Positions 9,771-19,098 of a stretch of 64,000 nucleotides of DNA are shown here, piece after piece. The notes below the pieces were generated by a model. The model was not told the origin of the DNA and did not search any database. It was given only the letters and a program-made list of their open reading frames with translations. Every line of letters begins with the position of its first letter. The stretch's first letter is position 1. The translations under genes and the position numbers were made by a program. The DNA lies in assembly GCF_009688945.1 (NCBI RefSeq), contig NZ_AP021874.1, positions 2,232,001-2,296,000 of the forward strand. The letters are read 5' to 3'. Origin of the DNA: Desulfosarcina alkanivorans (GTDB lineage Bacteria; Desulfobacterota; Desulfobacteria; Desulfobacterales; Desulfosarcinaceae).

Positions 9771-11334
9771 GTACGCGTTCACGGGATATTCCCGTATGAA
9801 TCAAATCCAGGAAAGGTCAGGCATTATATTACGAAAGTAGGAAGCAATACATTCCACGAGAAATGGGAACGTGGGCTTTTCATTTAAACGGCAGGTCTCT
9901 TTCAGTGACAAGATCCGCTCGACCCACCGATTACCCTTTTCGCTTTGGGTTCCCAGACTGCGTTTTCGCCACAGCACACCAAAACGTAAGGCCCGCTCAG
10001 CGCGATTATTTGTAGGTTCGACGCCATGGTGATCGAGAAAGGTCCACAGACTGTCCATTTCCCGTACGATCTGACGGGCAAGTCTACCAGCATCGGTCTT
10101 GTCCTCCTCCCAAAGGGAGACGGTGAACAAGAAGAACGTATAAAAATCCGACCACTGTTTTGAGTCGGGAGGTTCTTTGGCAAACGATACCAGTTGCCTC
10201 AGCCAGGCGGCGACGATTTCTCCGAAGCGGCGAAGGTCGGGTTTCTTTCTTTCCGTCAGGGCATCGGCCTTGCGGATCAGGTGAGCCAGGCAGGTTTGGC
10301 GGTGCACCCATTTTTGGTATAGGCCGTATCCATCACTGACCAGAATGCCGTTCCAATCCTGGATTAAGTTTTCGAAGGCCGCCTTAGACCGGTGTGGGTC
10401 GATACGATAAAATGCCACCCGTTCATTTACCATGGCCCACAGCCAGTGCAGATCATTTTGCTTAAACCAGGATGTTTCGTCGATGTAGTTACACCAAAAG
10501 CGTCGGGCGATCTGGCCGATGCGTTCGTAGACTGGCAATAGCGCATTTGAGGTGCGGTCGACAATTTTCTGGATGGTTCCGGTGGCAATGGGAATGTCTA
10601 ATACAGATTCGCACAACTTTTTGACATCGTTTCGGCTCATGCCCTTGATGCCGCTCAGTTCACCGATAAAGGCGGTAAAACGAGGACCGTAACCGGTGGA
10701 CATCTCAGGTGGCAGCATGGCTTTGACCACGTTACCGCAGTTAGGGCAATCGCATTGCTGGAGAAGATAGTGATTGACTTGCATTTCGATTTCGGGAAGC
10801 TCAATATGTTGATGTACGTAAAACGTTTTCATCTTTTCCTGATCGAAAGCCGAATGCCCGCATGAGCAACGTTGCGGGGTCAACCAATAGCTCTCGGTCG
10901 GGTCCAGCACTTGCTGCTGGTGCGGCTTATGGCCTTTCTGACCGCCTTTAGCCTTTTTGCTCTTTTTTTGCTTTCTCTTCTTCCTCGCAAAAGGTGGATC
11001 GGAAGACGGTGGCTTGCTGGAGTTGTGAGAATTTTTCCGGGTCCGAACCTCGAGCTTCTCGAGCCGTTTTTCGTGGAGTGCAATCCGCTGTTCCATATCG
11101 AAAAGCGTCCGTTCCAGAGCCATGATGTAATGACGCACCGGCTCTGGCGTCAGTTGCCAATCGAGTTCCGAAAAAGGTCTTTTGAGTGCCATGAAAAGCA
11201 CCCTATCATAGCCAAAAAGAAAAATCTAGATTTATTTTGAATTATTCCAGATGGTTAGGAACCTTACCTTTGTGTATTGATTTCGGGGACTTGCGAAGCC
11301 AATCGGACCATCAAAGTACCCCGTGAATGCTTAC
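9771..11334 (-). mobile_element. Complete IS66-family insertion sequence (transposase-only type)
   Basis: A 1564-bp element with imperfect terminal inverted repeats. The left end (9771-9788) reads GTACGCGTTCACGGGATA and the right end, read inwards from 11334, reads GTAAGCATTCACGGGGTA, with 15 of 18 matches. The GTA start is typical of IS66. A perfect 8-bp direct repeat flanks it. Only the large transposase is present, without the small TnpA and TnpB genes, as in the ISBst12-like branch of the family. It is inserted into the 3' end of the GT4-GNAT fusion gene. The intact ends, intact ORF and perfect target duplication suggest a recent insertion. Confidence 0.95.
9801..11189 (-). CDS. tnpC: IS66 family transposase (TnpC type)
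   Basis: A 462-residue transposase counted from the ATG at 11189, which has AGGGTG six bases upstream; a GTG four codons earlier is less likely. The N-terminal coiled-coil segment is followed by the family signature NSSKPPSSD and a basic linker. A zinc-binding part comes next, with Cys pairs CSC and CDCPNC. The DDE catalytic triad is visible as NYIDETSW (Asp237), LVSDGYGLY (Asp286) and PTNNRAERALR (Glu398). The H-x2-K/R-type context WRKRSLG follows. The ORF appears intact, so the element may be active. Confidence 0.93.
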   Translation of the reverse strand, partial: ALKRPFSELDWQLTPEPVRHYIMALERTLFDMEQRIALHEKRLEKLEVRTRKNSHNSSKPPSSDPPFARKKRKQKKSKKAKGGQKGHKPHQQQVLDPTESYWLTPQRCSCGHSAFDQEKMKTFYVHQHIELPEIEMQVNHYLLQQCDCPNCGNVVKAMLPPEMSTGYGPRFTAFIGELSGIKGMSRNDVKKLCESVLDIPIATGTIQKIVDRTSNALLPVYERIGQIARRFWCNYIDETSWFKQNDLHWLWAMVNERVAFYRIDPHRSKAAFENLIQDWNGILVSDGYGLYQKWVHRQTCLAHLIRKADALTERKKPDLRRFGEIVAAWLRQLVSFAKEPPDSKQWSDFYTFFLFTVSLWEEDKTDAGRLARQIVREMDSLWTFLDHHGVEPTNNRAERALRFGVLWRKRSLGTQSEKGNRWVERILSLKETCRLNEKPTFPFLVECIASYFRNIMPDLSWI

Positions 11335-13548
11335 AATAAACTTATCTATTGTATAAATGAGTAGCGAACTTAACCGATTGTTAAAAATTAAAATACGGTA
11401 AAATCTATCCAAGCTGTTTGACCAATCTATTTTGAATTTTTCTTCCCCTCGACCGTGGTTATATTCTATATTTCTATTATCAAAACAACTTTGAATGGTA
11501 TCTTTTAAAAGAAGTATACCAGGTGAGAACTTTTTATATACAGGATCATACGAGGTACTGTAAGAGAAAAACTTGTTCTTTATTAAATAACCAATCCTAT
11601 AAACAATTAGTCGATTTTCTACAAAGATTCCAAGAAGTCTCAATTTCCCTTTTTCAGCGAATTTGGAACAAACTTTTAACATGAAACAATAGTCTTCTGA
11701 CGAATGAAATAAAGCGGTTTCAGAGTTTTTTTTCCATGATTTATTTTCAACTTCTGCAATAATATTCAAAATCTGTTTAATTTGTTTTTTCTCTTTGACC
11801 AACAAAAATGAAATAGTTCCATTTTTGCTAAGTAAGGCATATTTATGCCTGATTTTTTGAATTGTTTTCTTAGTTTTTTCCTTAAGAAGAAAATCTTTCC
11901 ATCCAGTATTAATCTTTACAGTAGGACACCCCTGACAATGTTTGTCTTTTCTTGTAATGTGGAAGTACTTCCTTTCAATTAAATAGTTGTTCAACCCTTC
12001 GAAGGCTTTTAAACCAATTGGTAATCTTTGTAATTCAATAACATGCCACAGTCTGTTATTATCCATTAGGTAATTAAAAGCATGGAGCCACGCTAAATTT
12101 GTATCGATATTTAATATAGGCGACAAGTAATCAGATTTTCCAGTGCCAATAAACTGTATTTTTTTTATGGTAACGTTCAGATATTTATCATGAGCGATCA
12201 TAAACGGGAAAATAGCTACTGGCTTATTGTTAAGATGAAGCATAATAATAAATAGCTTATTTTCTTTCCCATATATTTCCCACCATGTTTTATTCCATAA
12301 ATAGGTTTGAAATGGTGTAATTTCAACATCTCGATCTTCAAGTTTACACCATATATTTTTAATTTTAACCAATTCTTCTTCATTTGTTATAACTGAAGTT
12401 CTTATTGGTTTAATTTCGCGTTTGAAACTTTTTTTTGTATTCAAAACAGGACTATTTTTACTCTTATTATTCATTACTTCCTGATAAACCTTTTCAGTTT
12501 CTATTGAAATTGAGTCCCAACTAAATTTTTTTTTTGTCAGTATTGAAATTTCATTACTAAATTTTTTTCTAATTTCATTATGGTTTAGCAAATATACGAT
12601 TGCATCCTTCAAATCATCCGAATTATGAGGAGAAACAATTAATCCAGTATTACCGTTTTCCACCATTTCGGGTATACTGCCAACGTTGGTTGCAATTACA
12701 GGTTTTTTGAATGCAAAGGCCATGGCGACGACGCCACTTTGGCTGGCTTCGACATATGGCAAAACAACAAGCGTACATCTTTTAAAGAAACCTGATACTT
12801 TTTCATTTGGTATGAATTCATCATGAACTTCAAATATTTTTTTACTTAATTCATTTTTTCTTTTCTTTAAATCATCTCCATCGCCTGCTATGAGAACTTT
12901 AAATCCCGGAATCTCTCTCTCGACCAAAATACATGCCTCAATAAGAAATTTAAGTCCTTTATATTTTTCCATTCGTCCAAAAAAAAGAATTGTATTTTTT
13001 TCTTCTTTTATTTTTTCTTCATCATTTTTAAAAGAAAATAAGCTCCCATGAGGTATGGAGTATAAATATTTCAATTTGGAATTAAAATTGTCTAAATATT
13101 CTTGTTTTAATTTTTCACCATGAACTATTACATTTTTGTATACACACCTGCGAACATATTGCAATAAGGTGTTATATTTAAATTTCGTTCCAAAATGAGG
13201 TAAAACGTCATGAACGGTAACAACAATTGGTACTCTAAAGAGAAATAGTGATAGGTAGTGAATATCACCGCTTTCTTGAATATGTATTATACTCGGCTTA
13301 AACCGAAAAACGAGAAGAATTAAACTTAATAAATTCTTAAAAACTTTAATGTTTTTTCCTGGATATTTTTTAAGTATTGTATATTGTAGATTATTGCTAT
13401 CCAAAATTTTCTTTAATTTTTTTTTTCCAATAGTTTGTTCCACCCTTTTATTTGAGAGCAAAAGATGGACGACGTGTCGTTTCCTCAACGCCAACGCTAA
13501 TTCCAATGCATATTCAACATGATGTAAAGAAGCCAACAATATTTTCAT
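11311..13548 (-). CDS. GT4 glycosyltransferase fused to a BcsL/FemAB-like GNAT domain; 3' end replaced by IS66
   Basis: As read now the protein has 745 residues. Residues 1 to about 370 are a GT4 glycosyltransferase, with LFFGRMEKYKGL, LIAGDGDDL, VLPYVEASQSG and AFAFKKPVIATNVG. After a linker, residues from about 400 form a GNAT domain of the Acetyltransf_6 (BcsL/CelD, FemAB-like) type, with the hallmark FSPGILLLKDTI followed by YNHGRGEEKFKIDW. The fusion joins sugar transfer and aminoacyl or acyl transfer in one chain. The last seven residues (VSIHGVL) and the stop codon come from the IS66 right end. If the element and one target copy are removed, the frame continues through 9762-9679 for 28 more codons to a TAG at 9676-9678, giving 766 residues. 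The lost tail is Lys/Asn-rich, so function may survive. Confidence 0.85.
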   Translation of the reverse strand: MKILLASLHHVEYALELALALRKRHVVHLLLSNKRVEQTIGKKKLKKILDSNNLQYTILKKYPGKNIKVFKNLLSLILLVFRFKPSIIHIQESGDIHYLSLFLFRVPIVVTVHDVLPHFGTKFKYNTLLQYVRRCVYKNVIVHGEKLKQEYLDNFNSKLKYLYSIPHGSLFSFKNDEEKIKEEKNTILFFGRMEKYKGLKFLIEACILVEREIPGFKVLIAGDGDDLKKRKNELSKKIFEVHDEFIPNEKVSGFFKRCTLVVLPYVEASQSGVVAMAFAFKKPVIATNVGSIPEMVENGNTGLIVSPHNSDDLKDAIVYLLNHNEIRKKFSNEISILTKKKFSWDSISIETEKVYQEVMNNKSKNSPVLNTKKSFKREIKPIRTSVITNEEELVKIKNIWCKLEDRDVEITPFQTYLWNKTWWEIYGKENKLFIIMLHLNNKPVAIFPFMIAHDKYLNVTIKKIQFIGTGKSDYLSPILNIDTNLAWLHAFNYLMDNNRLWHVIELQRLPIGLKAFEGLNNYLIERKYFHITRKDKHCQGCPTVKINTGWKDFLLKEKTKKTIQKIRHKYALLSKNGTISFLLVKEKKQIKQILNIIAEVENKSWKKNSETALFHSSEDYCFMLKVCSKFAEKGKLRLLGIFVENRLIVYRIGYLIKNKFFSYSTSYDPVYKKFSPGILLLKDTIQSCFDNRNIEYNHGRGEEKFKIDWSNSLDRFYRILIFNNRLSSLLIYTIDKFIVSIHGVL
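11335..11342. repeat. 8-bp target site duplication, right copy
   Basis: AATAAACT, identical to 9763-9770, adjoins the right inverted repeat of the IS66-type element. It lies in frame within the fusion gene, giving the residues around KFI before IS-derived codons begin. Confidence 0.93.
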
Positions 13549-13596
13549 TATTGATTCATTTTTTCTAAATTTTCAGGGGAATTTGCCGAACTTTAG

Positions 13597-14391
13597 TTAA
13601 ATTCTGTTATACAGCCATTTAGGAATTACATGCCTAACACGATTCAGTACGAGCCCTTCAATATTGCATTCATTTTCTCTAAATATTTGAAGGGCTTTTT
13701 CTACAATTTCAAATTCAGTTCTGCCAGCCTGTACAACTAATGCGGTAGTATCAGAGGCAACAGCTACAGCTAATGCATCTGATGAAGTAAAAATGGGAGA
13801 AGATTCAATTAGTATGTGATCATATAATTTTCTTATTTGATTAATATAGGTAATCAAATTGTTTTGAACGAGATTAGATGATTCAATTGAAGAAGCGAAC
13901 CCAGCTGGTATTATATGAACATTGCTTTTTCCAACACGGGTGATAACATCTTCATGTTTTACTTCATTTTTTAATAATTCACATAATCCTGGTTTTAGAT
14001 TAATTCCAAAGGCAGTATGATATACTGGATTTTCTAAATTTGCATCTATGAACAACACATTACCTAAATGTTTTTTTTCCATAATATGGCTAATTAAATT
14101 TGCAGTTATCGTAGAGGTTCCTTCCCCCTTCCTGGAACTGGTAAAGTGAAATACTTTACTTTTACTTTTCATTGAAATACGTTCTATCCGTTGTGCGAGA
14201 ACTCCAATCTCATTCGTATCCTTCAGGTCAACAAACATAAATTGATTGATAATTTCCGGTCTAATATGCTTTTTTTTAGCTTTCTTTTCAGTATTGTGTA
14301 CTTTAATTGTCCTTTTGGTATCCTTAACCGGATGTAACCCTTTATCTGATAATGTTCCAGCTTTTTGTAATGCCTCATAAGTTCGTGACAT
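13597..14391 (-). CDS. CpsD/CapB-like polysaccharide-biosynthesis ATPase (variant Walker A)
   Basis: A 264-residue protein of the CpsD/CapB or XrtA-associated tyrosine-kinase type: the N-terminus MSRTYEALQKAG is typical. A P-loop follows at residues 84-94, then VLFIDANLENP (Walker A', residues 112-122) and the later ADALAVAVASDTTALVV strand. The Walker A lysine is replaced: residues 89-94 read GEGTST rather than GEGKST. The C-terminus has no tyrosine cluster, only one Tyr in the last ten residues. Canonical relatives autophosphorylate and control the partner chain-length protein. This one may be a non-kinase regulator. It is encoded 12 bp after the Wzz-like gene. Confidence 0.8.
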   Translation of the reverse strand: MSRTYEALQKAGTLSDKGLHPVKDTKRTIKVHNTEKKAKKKHIRPEIINQFMFVDLKDTNEIGVLAQRIERISMKSKSKVFHFTSSRKGEGTSTITANLISHIMEKKHLGNVLFIDANLENPVYHTAFGINLKPGLCELLKNEVKHEDVITRVGKSNVHIIPAGFASSIESSNLVQNNLITYINQIRKLYDHILIESSPIFTSSDALAVAVASDTTALVVQAGRTEFEIVEKALQIFRENECNIEGLVLNRVRHVIPKWLYNRI

Positions 14392-14403
14392 GTCTTTCCT
14401 TTA

Positions 14404-15858
14404 TTAATTGTAATAGTTTTTAAATGCGCAAATTACCGGAATTGAAAGGTTGTTTTCTGCTTGGGTGGTTGTTTTTATAGTATGATCAAAGTGTTCTAAA
14501 AAGAAAGGTGTACCCAATGCAGCAAACAAACCTAGTATAATTGAAGATACGGCCATTAGCGGCCTTTTTGGTGAAATCGGTTCTACCGGCAAGGTAGCCT
14601 CGTCAGCAATGGTAACATTAGCGAGGTGGTGTTTCTTCCGCTCACTATAAATATTTGCATCTTCTGCCTTGGAGGCATATAGTAAAAAATTATCGTTATA
14701 AATTTTAACTTCTCTTTCTAAATTCCTTAATACACTTTCTTTCTGGCTAAGATCATTTGCCTCTCGCTGCAATTGTTCTATTTTAGCCTGTAATGAACTT
14801 TTTCGTATTCGTAAACTTTCAAGTTCTAATTCATCTGTTTTAATTGCTTTATTTATTTCATTTATCATATCATTTTTTAATTCGCGTATCTGGTTTTGTA
14901 TATCTAAGTACTCTCTACTCGCTTTAGTATAGTTTTTTAATATTTCACTACGTTCAATCAGGAGTGGAACAACTCCTTTTTCAAGTTCTACAATTGAAGG
15001 TATTGTCCTCATTTCTTTTGTTATCAAAATTTCTTTATCACTATTATTCAGACTCTTTCTAAGTTGTTCGATTCTACTATTAGCCTCATCAAATGAAATT
15101 TCTAAATGCCGAATTTCAGGTCTTACCTCAGTTAGAAGCTCTATATAGGCTTTATTTTGTTCTTCAAGGTCTACAATATTATTTTTTACCTGAAATTCTT
15201 TAAGGTTTTTTTCAGCATCTTCTAGCATTTTTCTATATTTTTCAGCTTGAACCCTAAAGAAGTTAACTCCCTCTTCTTTAGAAAATACATCATTATGATG
15301 TTTAATATATATGTCCAACATGGTTTCTAACGTTAACGCCGCATTTTTAGGATTTTCCGACAAAAGACTTATTATTATTATATTTGATTTGGCAACGGGT
15401 TCAACATTAACAGATCTTCTTAAATTTGAGACAAAAGCATCGAAATCAGAAATTTTTTCTTTGAATTTAATTCCTACCAGGAATGTGTTGATAGCTTCTT
15501 TTATTGGTTTAATCCATTTGATTCTTGGTGATTGTTCTAACCTTAATCCATCCTTCAAAAGAAGATCAACCGTTCCATTAAATACAGCATCACTTGTTAA
15601 TAATTCGATTTCTGTGTTTAAATCTTCTAAAGATAGGGGTGCAATACGTTTTTCGTCAGTCCCAGAGGAAATAATAACACCTTCACTTGTTTTTGGTAAA
15701 AGGAGAATTTTAGATTCACTTTTATATATAGGAGTTACGGTATAAGAAAATGTAATAACTAATCCCACAATGATAATAAAGATAAAAATTGCTTGCTTTT
15801 TCCAATAATACCATGTTCTGAATAAATCACGATTTGAACTTAAACCTTTAAGTGTCAC
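14404..15858 (-). CDS. Wzz/GumC-type chain-length determinant (PCP family)
   Basis: A 484-residue polysaccharide co-polymerase. There is one transmembrane helix near residues 24-43 (IFIFIIIVGLVITFSY) and a second near 440-460, preceded by the proline-rich motif EPISPKRPLMA. Between them lies the YKSESKILLLP strand and a long coiled-coil region (about residues 200-400) in the periplasm. The short cytoplasmic tail carries no kinase; that part is the separate CpsD-like gene immediately downstream. It controls polymer length and bridges the Wzy polymerase to the Wza exporter. Confidence 0.88.
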   Translation of the reverse strand: MTLKGLSSNRDLFRTWYYWKKQAIFIFIIIVGLVITFSYTVTPIYKSESKILLLPKTSEGVIISSGTDEKRIAPLSLEDLNTEIELLTSDAVFNGTVDLLLKDGLRLEQSPRIKWIKPIKEAINTFLVGIKFKEKISDFDAFVSNLRRSVNVEPVAKSNIIIISLLSENPKNAALTLETMLDIYIKHHNDVFSKEEGVNFFRVQAEKYRKMLEDAEKNLKEFQVKNNIVDLEEQNKAYIELLTEVRPEIRHLEISFDEANSRIEQLRKSLNNSDKEILITKEMRTIPSIVELEKGVVPLLIERSEILKNYTKASREYLDIQNQIRELKNDMINEINKAIKTDELELESLRIRKSSLQAKIEQLQREANDLSQKESVLRNLEREVKIYNDNFLLYASKAEDANIYSERKKHHLANVTIADEATLPVEPISPKRPLMAVSSIILGLFAALGTPFFLEHFDHTIKTTTQAENNLSIPVICAFKNYYN

Positions 15859-15889
15859 GATTTAATCTCCATCCAAATATTTAAGTTTA

Positions 15890-16888
15890 TTATGGATTAA
15901 TTCGATAAGTAAAATTCATACTTATATCCCTTGGAATAATTTTATTTATGTATTGATCTATAAACTGATTTGCCTGGGCAATTTTATTTTTTGGAACAAA
16001 AACTACATCGAATCGTTTCAGAAATATATCTTCTCCAATGTTCCCATTTTTAAGAACGTCTTCGATATTCACTAACCTTCCTACAGGCTTTCCATCTAAA
16101 CTCCTGCTAAGTACCAGAACTGTTTTTAAAGATGCAGTCTCAAAAATAATACCAGCCTCGGATAAAATTTGAGTCACTGTCGTTGGTCCCACGAGTTGGT
16201 ATGAATCTGGTTTTCTTACTTCTCCATTTACATACACTAAATTGCTGTTTGTAGAATACAATGCTATTGAAATGGCAACACTGGAAAATCGTTTTTTGTA
16301 ATTTGCTGACAACGTTTTCTCAAGTTGTTTAACCGTTTGGCCTGACGCTTTTGTATCCGTCTCTAGGAAAAAGGGGCTTATATAGCCATCAGGCCTTATC
16401 AACATTGTCTTGCTGTGTCCCCCTCTGTCACTTTTAACAGCTTCTTTGAAACCTTTAAGCGCTTGGCTGAACTCTATCAGTTCTATGGTTAATTCGGGAT
16501 TTTTAAAAGTATCACTGTATATTTCTACTATTTTGTTTTTTAATTGTAATGTTGACAAACCTGCTGCACGTATATCTCCTTTTCTAGATAGAGTTATTTT
16601 TCCATCTGGTCTTATCGTTGCCCGTTTGTTTGTCTCTGGATGATATAAAAAATTTACATTTATAACATCACCCACTTCAAGCAAATATTCTTCTTCACTC
16701 GGTTGTGTGCTGAAAAAATATGTAATTTGTATCGTATCTCCTTGACCTAATATATAATTAGATGTTTTTTCTACAATTTTTTCACTATAATATGCATCTT
16801 TTTTAATCTCAACAGTTGGTCCTACACATCCAATAATGATTATTACCAATGGTATCATGACGAATATAAATTTATTTTGGGTATTCAT
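15890..16888 (-). CDS. Wza-type polysaccharide export lipoprotein
   Basis: A 332-residue exported protein. The lipoprotein signal peptide has a lipobox ending IIIIGC with Cys21. The Poly_export domain follows: GDVINVNFLYHPE, then IRPDGKITLSRKGDIRAAGLS. SLBB-like segments come next (VYVNGEVRKPDSYQLVGPTTVTQILSEAG). A shorter second GQGDTIQITYFF unit precedes the main domain, so the N-terminus has two similar openings. It should form the outer-membrane channel for the polymer. It lies 31 bp before the Wzz-like gene in transcription order. The length is close to that of Wza homologues. Confidence 0.88.
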   Translation of the reverse strand: MNTQNKFIFVMIPLVIIIIGCVGPTVEIKKDAYYSEKIVEKTSNYILGQGDTIQITYFFSTQPSEEEYLLEVGDVINVNFLYHPETNKRATIRPDGKITLSRKGDIRAAGLSTLQLKNKIVEIYSDTFKNPELTIELIEFSQALKGFKEAVKSDRGGHSKTMLIRPDGYISPFFLETDTKASGQTVKQLEKTLSANYKKRFSSVAISIALYSTNSNLVYVNGEVRKPDSYQLVGPTTVTQILSEAGIIFETASLKTVLVLSRSLDGKPVGRLVNIEDVLKNGNIGEDIFLKRFDVVFVPKNKIAQANQFIDQYINKIIPRDISMNFTYRINP

Positions 16889-16927
16889 AAAAAACTCCTC
16901 TATTGACTGTTAGTATTTATCAATAAT

Positions 16928-18250
16928 TCATGTTTTATGATATTCATCCAAAATTAAATTTTTTACGTCGAAAATTGTTCTGACACCATTCCCCCTGTTA
17001 GAAAATATAAAAGCATCGTCGTTAGTGTGCATACCCTGAAGATTTGAACGGCCAAAAAGATATGGACTTCCAATTTTACCCTTCAAGTCGAAACCATATT
17101 CAGATAAAAGTACTAAATCCGGGCCAAACTTTTTATAAGGTCCGTGATATAATTGTTCACGGTCAAATACCTGCCTCAACACCGGACTCCCGTTCTTGTA
17201 GGTAAGCTCTCCTAAACCGGAAGCAATTTCTGATTTAATTTTTTCTACATCTTTTTTTCCGATTGATCCGTTTTTAAATCTATCTTTTTTATTGATATAT
17301 ATTCTGGAGGGATCCATAGCGAAGGCTTTTGAAGATGGATTAATATCTTCCCAGCTGGATGGGTGATTATTGATATATGATAAGAAACCGTTTTCTTCCA
17401 ACCATTTATTTATGTATATCTCAGATTCAATTCCAGTAAATCCATGATCAGAGAGGATCATAAAGTGGTTCTTACCAATATTTGAACCGGGAAGCTCCAT
17501 AAATTTAGTAAAAAAGGTTCCAACAAATTTATCTACTTTTTGATAGTATTGAATAAAGTCCTTGTGCAATTTTTTTGAGGGATCAGAACCTGAATTCCAT
17601 AAAAAATGATTGATACGGTCAGTGCCGGTTACGACTATAAGAAACAGGTCCCACTGTTCCCTATTCCATAAAAACTCTCCTATTGCCATTCGGGATTTTA
17701 GGGTCGTATCAAGAGAACGAAATAAAAAACCAGTGTTTGAACGACTTCTTTTTGTATCGATATCAATTGAATATTTTATTTTCTGTAATTCTTTAAAAAG
17801 ATTTGAAGGATAAACGGCTTTTTTTAAATTGGGGGCTACAAAGCCTGAAATTAATACACCTGAAATATTTCGCGAGGGATACGTTGACGGAAGATTTATT
17901 ACAATTGATCGTTTTGACATCTCGCCTAAATCGTCAAAAATAGTATTTAATTTCAAATTTGAGAAATTGGGGAAGTACATCTTATAACTTCCCGGAATAA
18001 GATCGACAAAGCCAAATATACCATGTTCTCCTGATTGAGCTCCAGTCATAAAAGAGGACCATGAAACCGATGAAATTTCAGGCAAACATACACTCATTTT
18101 ATTAAAGCGACCCTTTTTTATTATAGAACTAATATTAGGTAATTTGTTCTTTTCGATAAGTTTTTTTAAAAAAGTGAAGGGTACACCATCTAAACCAATA
18201 ATCACGGTTTTATGCCTTTTTCTATCTTCTGTTTTTTTAAATAAAGACAT
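16928..18250 (-). CDS. Alkaline phosphatase superfamily protein (type I phosphodiesterase-like), copy B
   Basis: A 440-residue paralogue of the protein at 8084-9667. Shared sites in order: IIGLDGV (Asp21), LPEISSVSWSSFMTG, where Ser60 aligns with Thr57 of copy A as the likely nucleophile, GAQSGEHGIFGF, TGTDRINHFLW, and ILSDHGFTG. It lacks part of the middle of copy A and is 87 residues shorter. No signal peptide is visible. It sits between the Wza-like lipoprotein gene and the PP-loop enzyme gene. The different nucleophile residue and length suggest a different substrate from copy A, which is an inference. Confidence 0.82.
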   Translation of the reverse strand: MSLFKKTEDRKRHKTVIIGLDGVPFTFLKKLIEKNKLPNISSIIKKGRFNKMSVCLPEISSVSWSSFMTGAQSGEHGIFGFVDLIPGSYKMYFPNFSNLKLNTIFDDLGEMSKRSIVINLPSTYPSRNISGVLISGFVAPNLKKAVYPSNLFKELQKIKYSIDIDTKRSRSNTGFLFRSLDTTLKSRMAIGEFLWNREQWDLFLIVVTGTDRINHFLWNSGSDPSKKLHKDFIQYYQKVDKFVGTFFTKFMELPGSNIGKNHFMILSDHGFTGIESEIYINKWLEENGFLSYINNHPSSWEDINPSSKAFAMDPSRIYINKKDRFKNGSIGKKDVEKIKSEIASGLGELTYKNGSPVLRQVFDREQLYHGPYKKFGPDLVLLSEYGFDLKGKIGSPYLFGRSNLQGMHTNDDAFIFSNRGNGVRTIFDVKNLILDEYHKT

Positions 18251-18273
18251 TTAGTATAGCCTATATTTATCCT

Positions 18274-19098
18274 TTACATGTATCCAAGATCTCGAAGCTG
18301 TTCCATTATTCTTTCTTTGTCTTGATCTCTTCCTGACCTCTCAATAGTGTTTTGTAAATCTTGTTCCCATGCAGGCAATTCAGAATTCTTAACGGTGGAA
18401 TATTTTGAACCGAGTGATCTGTAACCATTGTTGTAAAGCGAACAGAATGGAATATTTTTCCTGTGTATTAATTCCCAAATATCTTGTTCCTTAAAGTGGA
18501 GCATAGGGTGTATTCTGACGTGGAATGGATTGTTTATGTTTTTAAAATAGTCTTCTGAACGTCTAGCGCCCTGCTCATCCCATCTGATTGCGGTTCCAAC
18601 CATTTCAACTTGATTATTTTCTATAAAACTGTTCATCACTACTGTTTTCAGAAGATGGTTGCACACTAAAGATTCCGGTTCCAAAATTAGAAATTGATCT
18701 GTAAATCCGAGATTTTTTATTTCAATCTGATTTCTATTATTTAGGTTTTTTATACGAATCCTCTCTCCACAATTTTTTACTTTTTCTAATACATCCGTAT
18801 TCTTAAGATATGTTACATCAATATTAAAATGTTTTTTGAATTGATCTACAAAATCAATTATTTCTTCAAAAACAGAACCTTCATTTATAAAAAATGTTTT
18901 AGGTGGTGGTTTACCGTTCTCTTTAAAAGTTTCAATGTATAACCACAGCATAGTTGTACTATCCTTCCCACCGGTCCAGGCCAAATAAAAATTTTTATAA
19001 GGGCATTTTTTTAATCCGCTTATAATGATTCGTTTTGTTTTGTTTACTTTTTCTTCTATTGAAAGATTTGATAATTTTTTTATTCTGCTTTGTTCCAC
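18274..19098 (-). CDS. PP-loop ATP pyrophosphatase of the PAPS-reductase / CysD family
   Basis: A 274-residue protein whose PP-loop is at residues 41-48 (WTGGKDST). It is followed by FINEGSVFEE and the conserved core RWDEQGARRSE, then HPMLHFKEQDIWELI. Near the end, NNGYRSLGSKYST resembles the YRTLGC region of CysD, the catalytic subunit of ATP sulfurylase. CysH-type reductases end in a C-x-x-C segment, which I do not see, so adenylation or sulfate activation is more likely than reduction. No CysN partner is present in the window. Its start overlaps the upstream ExeA-like gene by 19 bp, implying one operon. A role in making activated sulfate or a related adenylate for the polymer is an inference. 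Confidence 0.75.
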   Translation of the reverse strand: MEQSRIKKLSNLSIEEKVNKTKRIIISGLKKCPYKNFYLAWTGGKDSTTMLWLYIETFKENGKPPPKTFFINEGSVFEEIIDFVDQFKKHFNIDVTYLKNTDVLEKVKNCGERIRIKNLNNRNQIEIKNLGFTDQFLILEPESLVCNHLLKTVVMNSFIENNQVEMVGTAIRWDEQGARRSEDYFKNINNPFHVRIHPMLHFKEQDIWELIHRKNIPFCSLYNNGYRSLGSKYSTVKNSELPAWEQDLQNTIERSGRDQDKERIMEQLRDLGYM

